From an uncultured bacterium (GTDB lineage: Bacteria; Oederibacteriota; PGYV01; CAILUR01): a DNA stretch of 7,268 bases. Location: the NCBI GenBank assembly GCA_903837445.1, contig CAILUR010000139.1, positions 1-7,268 of the forward strand. The letters are read 5' to 3'. The notes beneath the pieces are model-generated. The model did no database searches. It was not told the DNA's origin and saw only the letters and a program-made list of their open reading frames with translations. The position numbers and the translations under genes were made by a program. Shown in pieces: positions 1 through 7,000 of this stretch (its first letter is position 1; every line of letters begins with the position of its first letter).

Positions 1-257
1 AAAAATATAAAGAAGCTGACCCTGTCAATATAGGAAGCAATGAGGAAGTTTCTATAAAAGATTTGGTGCATATAATAATCGAAGCATCAGGTCTAAAGGT
101 GACTCCGATATTTGATTCATCCAAACCTACGGGGCATAAAAAAAGATATGCAGATATGACAAAAGCAAAAGAAATGCTCGGTTTTACTCCAGAGTATTCT
201 ATGAAAACTGGCATTGAAAAAACTATTGAATATTATAAAGCGAAGTATCTTAAGTAA
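1..257 (+). CDS. NAD-dependent sugar-nucleotide epimerase/dehydratase, C-terminal fragment (5' end outside window)
   Basis: Only the last 84 codons are present; the reading frame is open from base 3 and ends at TAA 255-257. An internal TTG at 63 could be taken as a start, but the frame continues upstream with typical family sequence (PVNIGSNEEVSIKDL), so the gene clearly enters from outside the window. Seen: the N-I-G-S-x-E-E-x-S-I-K-D-L segment, then F-D-x-S-K-P-T-G-x-x-x-R-x-x-D and a closing L-G-F-x-P-x-x-S-x-x-x-G-I-x-x-T-I-x-Y-Y. This is the standard C-terminal substrate-binding end of extended short-chain dehydrogenase/reductase enzymes acting on nucleotide sugars (GDP-fucose synthase, UDP-glucose epimerase and dehydratase types). 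The SKP-G-x-x-x-R pattern leans towards the GDP-L-fucose synthase-like group, but the NAD-binding and catalytic YxxxK parts are missing, so the reaction cannot be fixed. It would supply an activated sugar to the glycosyltransferase that starts two bases after its stop. Confidence 0.85.
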   Translation, partial: KYKEADPVNIGSNEEVSIKDLVHIIIEASGLKVTPIFDSSKPTGHKKRYADMTKAKEMLGFTPEYSMKTGIEKTIEYYKAKYLK

Positions 258-259
258 AT

Positions 260-1459
260 ATGAAAATTGCCATTGTCCATGCTAAAGTAATACAGGGAGG
301 CGCTGAAAAAATAATTGTGTTTTTTGCGCATTACCTAAAAAAACAAGGACACGAAGTAGATGTAATAACTTTACACTTACGGCAACACGAACTTAATGCG
401 GACTTTATCAAAGGCACCAATTTTATCACGCCTCCAGGATTTCTTAAACAGCTCTGCGCTGTGCCATTCTTCAGGAAAATGTTTGGCTTTCCGATATTGT
501 ATTTTATGTTGAAAGCAAGAATAAATAAATATGATATTATTCATGCCAATAATTTTCCTTCCCATTGGGTGGCTGGGTTGTTGGCTCCTGAAAAAACTGT
601 GTGGCAGTGCAACGAACCACCTTTGAAAGTAGATGCGGCGCATATAAAATCAGTAGGGCTTATGGAATACTTGCTTTCGTTTATTTATACAGGAGCGTTG
701 GATAAAAAAATTGTGAAAAAGATAGCCGCTATTGTAGTCCTTGACAATATGAATGCCGAGAGAATTAAAAATATATATGGCAGAAAAGATGCCATTATAA
801 ACTACATTGGAATTGACGAGGACTATTTTAAAAAACCAGCGGCAGCAAAAGAGGTCTTTCGTAAAAATCACTTAAACCCAAAGGACAGACATTTAATTTG
901 TGCAGGAAATCTGGTCCCGGGAAAAAACCAACAGCTTCTTATAAAAGCCTTGAAAACGCTCGAAACCGGGGGAATAAAAAATTTAAAACTTATTCTTGTC
1001 GGCAGAGGTCCTGACAGAGAAAGGCTTGAAGTTTTGGCAGGGGAGTTGGGAGTTTTAAAAAATGTTATTTTCAAAGGTTTTGTTACAAATAAAGAACTTA
1101 GGGAATTGTATTCAATAGCCGATATAAATCTTTTTCCTGCTGTGAAACAGAGCTGGGGGTTGACCCCTTTTGAAGCCGCAGCACAAAAAGTAATGTCTAT
1201 AGTTTCCAACGATTGTGGGACGGCAGAAGTAATCAAAAAACAGGAAATCGGTAGAGTGATTCCACCGGTAGCGGAAAAGTTTGCTGAGGAAATTCGTAGT
1301 TTGCTCAAGGCAGCTGCGAAAAGAAAACAGCTTGGGAAAAAAGCATATCTTTTTGTAAGAAAAGAAATGACTTGGAAAAAATATACTGCTATAATGGAAA
1401 AGCTATTTGAGACAATAATAATAAAAAACAAAAAGGTGAAAACTGATGGAAAAAACTAA
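260..1459 (+). CDS. Glycosyltransferase family 4 (GT-B fold)
   Basis: Complete 399-residue protein, a usual length for GT4. It should transfer a sugar from a nucleotide-sugar donor onto a growing glycan at the cytoplasmic face. Seen: an N-terminal Rossmann start with the glycine loop QGGAEK (residues 12-17) of the acceptor-side domain, an NEPP segment (118-121) resembling the HEPP/HSPP of one GT4 subgroup, then the donor-side domain opening with AGNLVPGKN (215-223), followed by LILVGRGPDRERL, NVIFKGFV and ADINLFPA. The signature helix SWGLTPFEAAA lies at 298-308, then SNDCGTAEVI. The donor-binding E-x7-E motif appears as Q297-x7-E305, so the first glutamate is glutamine. No signal peptide or membrane helix is evident. 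The start ATG is two bases after the previous stop with no convincing Shine-Dalgarno, so translation is probably coupled. The 3' end overlaps the next gene by 14 bases. Sugar and linkage cannot be predicted. Confidence 0.93.
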   Translation: MKIAIVHAKVIQGGAEKIIVFFAHYLKKQGHEVDVITLHLRQHELNADFIKGTNFITPPGFLKQLCAVPFFRKMFGFPILYFMLKARINKYDIIHANNFPSHWVAGLLAPEKTVWQCNEPPLKVDAAHIKSVGLMEYLLSFIYTGALDKKIVKKIAAIVVLDNMNAERIKNIYGRKDAIINYIGIDEDYFKKPAAAKEVFRKNHLNPKDRHLICAGNLVPGKNQQLLIKALKTLETGGIKNLKLILVGRGPDRERLEVLAGELGVLKNVIFKGFVTNKELRELYSIADINLFPAVKQSWGLTPFEAAAQKVMSIVSNDCGTAEVIKKQEIGRVIPPVAEKFAEEIRSLLKAAAKRKQLGKKAYLFVRKEMTWKKYTAIMEKLFETIIIKNKKVKTDGKN

Positions 1460-2915
1460 AAATGTACTTCTTGTTTACCCTGGCGTGTACGGACATCCCG
1501 TACCAGAACTTCCTCTTTCTATAATTTATCTTGGGGGGGCTCTGCGAAATGCCGGCTTTAATCCAATCCTGCATGATATGCGAATTCAACAATTTCAAGA
1601 TATTTCTTCAATTGATTTTCTCGCGGTAGGAATAAGCGCTATGACTGGAAATCAAATAATAAATGGGTTAAAAATTATTTCAAGAATAAAACAAAGACAA
1701 CCGAAAGTACCTATAATATGGGGAGGAGTGCACGCTTCTATTCTGCCTGATAATACGCTTGCGAGTCCTATGGCAGACATTGTTGTGCGTGGAGAAGGCG
1801 AAATTACTTTGGTGGAATTAGTGAACCGGCTTTATAAGGGCGAACCCCTGGATGGAGTGTTAGGGTTATCTTTTAAAAAAGACAATGTGGTGATAAATAA
1901 TCCTGATAGACCATATATGAATGTGGACGAACTACCCATTGATCTTCCGTATGAGCTCCTGCCTTTGGAAAAATATCCATATTATAAAAACATGGCGGCG
2001 TTTCCTTTGCAGTCCGGAAGGGGCTGTCCGCATTACTGCACCTTCTGTTATAATGTCTATTTTAATAAAAGAATGACACGGCTTAAATCAAGCGCACGGG
2101 TGTTGGAAGAAATACAATATCTGATAAAAAAGTTTAAAATCAAAAAACTTGATATTTCGGCGGCAGATGATAATTTTTTTGTAAATAAAAAAAGGACTGA
2201 AGAAATTATTGACGGTTTGCTAAAACTTGACCCACCTCTTAAATGGACGGCTTTTTGCAGGTTTGATTATTTTGCCAAGTATGAGCAATCGTTTGTTAAT
2301 TCCATAGCTAAAAGTGGTTGTCAACTTGTCTCGTTTGGAGGAGAGTCCGGTTCGGAAAAGATATTGGAGGCTATAAAAAAAGATATAAAACTTGAAGATA
2401 TGTATATCACTTCAGAAAAAATGTCAAAGACAAATATGCTTCAAATTACAAGCTTTATGACTGGTTTTCCAGGAGAAACTGAAGAAGATTTTAAAAGTAC
2501 TACTGATGTGATAGATAAAATATCGCAAATCAATCCGAACACACATATCAATGGTATTTTTGTATATACGCCATATCCAGGCACACCACTTTATGATATG
2601 GCCGTGGAAAAATATGGCTATACACCGCCACAGACCCTTGAAGAGTGGGGGAACTTAAGGATTTATGATGATGCTGGGTCGCCTTGGATTTCACCCAAAC
2701 GGAAAAAACTCTTAAGCGTTCTTTCTATTCTGACAAGAATGCCCTTTAATGTGGAAAAATATGATTTGCCGGACCTTGGAAATCCAATATATAATTTTTT
2801 ATACAGAATTCTTGCGCGTGATGCCAGGCTGAGATGGAAACATAGATTTTTCGCTTTCCCATTGGAATGGTGGATATTGAAAAAGTTCCTTAAATTCAAA
2901 AGAGGATACATTTAA
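1446..2915 (+). CDS. B12-binding-type radical SAM protein
   Basis: Complete 489-residue protein. Residues 5-140 form a cobalamin-binding-like Rossmann domain: VLLVYPG, then PLSIIYLGGALRNAGF, WGGVHAS (92-98) and DIVVRGEGE ending at 119. Residues about 185-400 are a radical SAM barrel with the iron-sulfur motif C194-x3-C198-x2-C201 (GRGCPHYCTFCYN), a later FGGESGSE (297-304) and TGFPGETEEDF, all typical of the BchE-like, B12-binding radical SAM group. Known members do methylations, ring formation or rearrangements using S-adenosylmethionine and often cobalamin. The N-terminal domain lacks an obvious D-x-H-x-x-G cobalamin ligand motif, as is common in this group, so B12 use is likely but not shown. 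Residues 400-489 are a basic, aromatic-rich tail of unknown role. The start ATG has AAGGTG 7 bases upstream, inside the preceding glycosyltransferase gene. Context suggests modification of a sugar, lipid carrier or glycan; the substrate is unknown. Confidence 0.92.
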   Translation: MEKTKNVLLVYPGVYGHPVPELPLSIIYLGGALRNAGFNPILHDMRIQQFQDISSIDFLAVGISAMTGNQIINGLKIISRIKQRQPKVPIIWGGVHASILPDNTLASPMADIVVRGEGEITLVELVNRLYKGEPLDGVLGLSFKKDNVVINNPDRPYMNVDELPIDLPYELLPLEKYPYYKNMAAFPLQSGRGCPHYCTFCYNVYFNKRMTRLKSSARVLEEIQYLIKKFKIKKLDISAADDNFFVNKKRTEEIIDGLLKLDPPLKWTAFCRFDYFAKYEQSFVNSIAKSGCQLVSFGGESGSEKILEAIKKDIKLEDMYITSEKMSKTNMLQITSFMTGFPGETEEDFKSTTDVIDKISQINPNTHINGIFVYTPYPGTPLYDMAVEKYGYTPPQTLEEWGNLRIYDDAGSPWISPKRKKLLSVLSILTRMPFNVEKYDLPDLGNPIYNFLYRILARDARLRWKHRFFAFPLEWWILKKFLKFKRGYI

Positions 2916-2922
2916 TTAAACC

Positions 2923-2951
2923 TTGACTATAATTAAAGCAATATATATAAT
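2923..2951 (+). promoter_or_regulatory. Sigma70-type promoter for the propeller/GT-C unit
   Basis: TTGACT at 2923-2928 and TATAAT at 2946-2951 are separated by exactly 17 bases. That is one mismatch in the -35 box from consensus, with a perfect -10 and ideal spacing. It lies just after the radical SAM stop codon in the only sizeable intergenic gap of the window. The expected transcript would start near 2958 and have an AT-rich leader of about 55 bases before the next start codon. No operator-like inverted repeat is evident around it. The region is so AT-rich that chance -10 boxes are common; the paired boxes and position give the confidence. Confidence 0.7.
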
Positions 2952-3003
2952 TGTTTTAATGCTGATTTGAGAGAATTTAATAAAATTTTTTAATATAATA
3001 ATT

Positions 3004-3008
3004 GGAGG
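3004..3008 (+). promoter_or_regulatory. Shine-Dalgarno GGAGG that fixes the start of the propeller gene
   Basis: GGAGG sits 5 bases upstream of ATG 3014. An in-frame TTG at 3002 would add four residues, but it lies ahead of this ribosome site and would place the site inside the coding region, so ATG 3014 is the better start. Confidence 0.85.
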
Positions 3009-3013
3009 AAAAA

Positions 3014-3991
3014 ATGGCAAAGAAAAAGACAACTGTAAAACTTAAACAAACTGCAACAAAGAAAAAAGAAGTTGTGGTAGCAACAAAACTGGCGGCTCCA
3101 GCGAAGAGTAAGACAGGAATGGTAATCGGAATTGTGGCGCTTATAATTGCTGCTTTAATCGCAGAAAGCTACATTATTATCCAGAAACAGATAAAGTTCA
3201 GTAAAAAACCGACCTTTAAGAGTACTTGGTCGGCGAGCAGCAATAAAGCCATTTCCGGAATACAGGTATATGGCGAGAGCGCATATGTGATAGATGCGGA
3301 TAATAATCAGGTCTGCAGATATGACAGGACAAGCGGCAAACTGACAGGCATTTATCAAGCAAAAATAAATACCTGCAGCGCAGCTGAAGGGAAAGACGGC
3401 ATAGTTTATGTTTTAATTGCTGATGGTACTATTCTTAAATTTAAAGGGGAAAAACCAGCTGGGGAAATAAAAATCATTGACGGAGTGACTAAGGCCTCGT
3501 GGATTACGGTAGACTCTTTGGGTAATTTTTATGTGGCAGATAATGACAGGAAGGCAATTGTAAAACTTGATCAAAATTTTGTAAAATTGCTTGAGTTTGC
3601 TGGCGTGGGAACTACTAAAGATAAATTGGCATCGCTCGGTAAAATATATATGAGTCCTATGGATGAAGTATATGTATTGGATGCAGTTACAAAAGAAGTG
3701 AAAGCTTTTAGTTCAGAAGGAAAGTTTTTAAAAGCTTTTAAGGTTACTAATATAGAAAAGTTCTCCGGCTTAGAAGCATTGGCGATAAGTCCTGGAGGAG
3801 ATGTTTATGTAAACGATTTCAATGGCAGTATGATATTGGAATTTGGGAAAGATGGAAAGATAAAAGGGAAGTTTGATACTGATAGCAATGGTAGTTTCAA
3901 GGTTTCTTATCCGGGAGTTGTTGCCGGAGGCAGTGACGGGATAATAATTGTCTCGAGTGCTAATATTGGAGTGTTTGAAGAAATAAAATAA
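3014..3991 (+). CDS. Membrane-anchored NHL-like beta-propeller protein with lysine-rich N-terminal tail
   Basis: A 325-residue protein from ATG 3014. Residues 1-34 are a Lys/Thr/Ala-rich basic tail, predicted cytoplasmic. Residues about 35-56 are one hydrophobic helix, so the protein should be anchored with its C-terminal part outside the membrane (type II; a cleaved signal peptide is less likely because there is no clear cleavage site). Residues about 76-325 contain roughly six repeats of about 40 residues with the NHL/SMP30-like pattern x-V-D-x-x-G-N-x-Y-V-x-D-x-x-x-x-x-I-x-x-[FL]: near 76-111, 115-151, 157-197, 204-244, 253-288 and 297-325. The clearest are ITVDSLGNFYVAD and LAISPGGDVYVND. 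NHL propellers usually bind proteins or carbohydrates, and no catalytic residues stand out. C101 and C121, in neighbouring blades, are the only cysteines noticed and might pair if exposed. It is the first gene after a strong promoter and probably shares a message with the GT-C protein 27 bases downstream. Its exact role is unknown. Confidence 0.85.
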   Translation: MAKKKTTVKLKQTATKKKEVVVATKLAAPAKSKTGMVIGIVALIIAALIAESYIIIQKQIKFSKKPTFKSTWSASSNKAISGIQVYGESAYVIDADNNQVCRYDRTSGKLTGIYQAKINTCSAAEGKDGIVYVLIADGTILKFKGEKPAGEIKIIDGVTKASWITVDSLGNFYVADNDRKAIVKLDQNFVKLLEFAGVGTTKDKLASLGKIYMSPMDEVYVLDAVTKEVKAFSSEGKFLKAFKVTNIEKFSGLEALAISPGGDVYVNDFNGSMILEFGKDGKIKGKFDTDSNGSFKVSYPGVVAGGSDGIIIVSSANIGVFEEIK

Positions 3992-4018
3992 TACGCTTAC
4001 AACGGGAGACTTTTTCTT

Positions 4019-7000
4019 ATGGACTATAAGAAATATGTTATTTATATTTTTGCTGCATTGTTGGCAGTTCTCGGACAGGTTTTTTTAGTTTTTGGTGGAC
4101 ATACTGTTTTAGGGTTGAGCCTGACCATTCTTGCCGGCATTGCTGCTATAGTGGCATATTTCAAATGGGATAAAATATTAGTTCAAAAAGCAATAGAAGT
4201 TTTTTTATTTTTTAAAATTATGTTCTCAAAAAAGAAAGAAACAAAAGATGTTTTAAAAAAGTCAAAAGCATCAGGAACAAAATCTGCTGTACAAATACCG
4301 AATTCTATAGTGACCCCAAAGCCAGCATGGTTGCAGTTCGGCACTGATGTTAACTGGTCGTTTAATATCCACAAAAATGTGATTTTAGTTTTTATTGCTT
4401 TTTTTATTGTGCTTATGCAGATGACATATTTCACGGGAAATGTTTTTGTTACTGTGTTCTCTTTGATTATGGCTTTACTTCTTGGCTTGGCTTTCTTTTT
4501 AACCAAACAACCTCACTATCATGTAGAAATCAACGCTAAGTTCAAAGAAGTAGCAGGCGTGGTTTTAGGATTTGCTGTGCTTGCTTTGGCTTGGGTATTA
4601 ATGCTGATAAACTCAAGGATAGCGTTTTTTAAAATATCATTCGGTAATTTTGGGACACAACAGGTGGCTTTTTGGCTCACCATAGTTGGAGCGTTTATTG
4701 TGCTGTGGTTTTTACCTAAACCTAAACCAGAAGAAGCAGGACAGGAAAATATTGATATTAGATATAACTGGGTAAAAAATAAAATGATTAAGGTCTCCTT
4801 AGTAGGGGCAGCTGTCCTGTTTTATTTACTAGGGGGAGTGGCAAGCAAGGGAAATGAAGTACTGATGATCGTGAGTTATAGTTTGTTTTTTGTATGCTTG
4901 ATGCTGTCCTTGCCTTGGGTGGAAAAACAGATTGTAAGTATAAAAAACGAAAGGGCAGACTTCGTTGTGAGAAGCATAGTGATTGTGGTGGGAATGCTTC
5001 TGGCTTATATAGGACAAAAATATTTTTATTTAAACAAAGTCAATATGGCTATGATTTATTTTGTGGCTTCCGCGCTTTTGTTCATTAATTTTTTCCCCCC
5101 ACCTCTAAACCTTCACGAACAAAATGAAAAAGAAAAGTTCACCTTGAAAACGGAAATGATAATCCTTCTCCTCATTACTGCCTTTGGATTGTTTTTGAGA
5201 CTTTATGAAATAAACATAAGACCTGTAGGTATTGAAAATGATGAAGCAGGTGGGTTGATAACAATTTTTACTAAGTTTGATAATTTAATGACTTTCCGGC
5301 TGGGAAGATATTCTATATATTTTCATATAATGGAACCGATAATAAAAGCCTTGGGAGTGACGCATTTAAGTATTAAATTATTGGGAATAATTATTGGCAC
5401 GCTAACGATACCCGCAATGTATTTTGCCATACGGTATATGTTCAATAGCTGGGCGGCAATAATAGTCACGATAATGTTCGCTGCTGCAAGATGGCACTTA
5501 CATTTTTCTCGGTCAGGGCACGGGACTATAATGCTACCGCTCACTATGGCGCTTATGATATATTTCTTTATACGCGCGCTTAAGCACCGTGACAAATGGA
5601 CCTTCTTTGTTTCAGGTCTGGCAGGGGGGTTGTGCTGGCACGGATATGCTTCCGGTAAATTGGTAACTTTTGGGCTAATGATATTTCTTATGTATAAAAT
5701 ATTTTCAGAAAAACTTTTTCTTAGAAAGTTTATATTGGGAATTATGGCTTTTTCTGTGGGGTTCTGGATATTTGCTTCTCCCATATTTCAGTTATGGTTT
5801 ACGGGGAGAGAACTAATTATTGGAAGGTCGGCGGATGTCTCAGTGTTTAGCAAAGATCCCAATGCCCCCAAAAATGCAGCTTTAGGTATTTATGAAAATG
5901 CTAAAAAAGTATTTTTAATGTTTAATGATCAGGGAGATTCCAGACAGAGAAATACTGGGATGCAACCATATGATAAAACTATAGATTTTTGGAGTGGGTT
6001 ATTCTTTATGCTGGGTTTATTGTATAGTCTTTATTATTGGCGAGATAATAGGTTCTTGGTATTTATTTTAATGTTCTTATCTATTTCCGCCGCTTCGATT
6101 TTTTCAATCGAGGCGCCCAGTGGGTTCCGTGTCTTTGGTGCTATTCCCATAGTGTTTTTCTACGCAGCTATTCCTATTTATATAATTACTTCATTTATTT
6201 TGTCTAAAATGAATAAAAAGTCAGCTGCAATTGTAATTATATTAGTTTTAGGTCCTATCCTTGGGGCCACAGTTAAGGAAAATTATAATTTTTATTTTAA
6301 TCGTTGGGTGGGGGGAGTGGATGAACTGGCCACCAGAGCTGGCGAATTTGCGGGGCATTATGGTAAAGATTATGTCACCGTACTTTTAGGCGGGGGTTAT
6401 TACACCGGGCATCCACCATATAAGATATTTACTTGGAACTATACGGATGGAAACACTGCAAACTTTCTTGATTGCTTTCCTGAGAGAAGAGTTACCGAAA
6501 AATATAAAGGGTTTATTTATATAGTGCACAATGCGTATTCGGGAGTTGTCCCGTATCTTCAAAAAGTTTATCCTAACGGCAAATTGGAAACGGATTCACA
6601 TCCCGCTTTTGGGAAGTTTTTTGATGCGTATGTGGTGCCTGCGGAAGACATAATGAAGACAAGGGGATTAAAAGCTACTTATTTAGACAACACCGGGAAA
6701 AAAATAATTTTGGATCAAAATAATATAGCATTTTCAAATACTGTTAGTGCTCCGTGTAAGGTAAGGTTGGAGGGCTTGTTATATATTCCGTCATACGGCA
6801 GGACGACGATTACGCTTGCCTCATCCAACAATAGTGCAGTGTTATATATAGATGGAGAGGAAGTTATACGCGGGGCTAAAAACTCTGTGACAAGAGAGTT
6901 TGTAAAAGGACTGCACGAAATAACTGTAGTTGCAGACAAGCAAAATAACAATGATTTTGTCAGAGCTTTTATTAAGACATACAGGAGTCAGGATGAATTA

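Noticed and set aside
868..1431. Minus-strand open frame of 187 codons
   Set aside because: It lies entirely antisense to the well-supported GT4 gene, shows no recognisable family motif, and is a shadow of its codon pattern.
2967..2999. Second possible promoter, TTGAGA with TATAAT at 2994-2999
   Set aside because: The spacing of 21 bases is too long, and transcription would begin at or within the ribosome site; the upstream pair fits far better.
3701..3740. Exact direct repeat AAAGCTTTTA at 3701-3710 and 3731-3740
   Set aside because: Both copies encode the K-A-F ends of adjacent strands in a propeller blade; the repeat is explained by protein structure and low-complexity AT-rich coding.
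3992..4018. Possible terminator or promoter between the propeller and GT-C genes
   Set aside because: Only 27 bases, with no stem-loop; the T-run is short and the stretch is accounted for by the ribosome site GGGAG at 4004-4008.
4183..4506. Minus-strand open frame of 107 codons
   Set aside because: It is antisense to the N-terminal membrane module of the large protein, with no motif of its own.
4894..5088. Plus-strand 64-codon open frame in another phase
   Set aside because: It is embedded in the continuous frame running from 4019 to the window end and has no independent ribosome site or recognisable product.
5323..5784. Minus-strand open frame of 153 codons
   Set aside because: It is antisense to the helix-rich GT-C core, whose frame is continuous through this stretch and carries family motifs.
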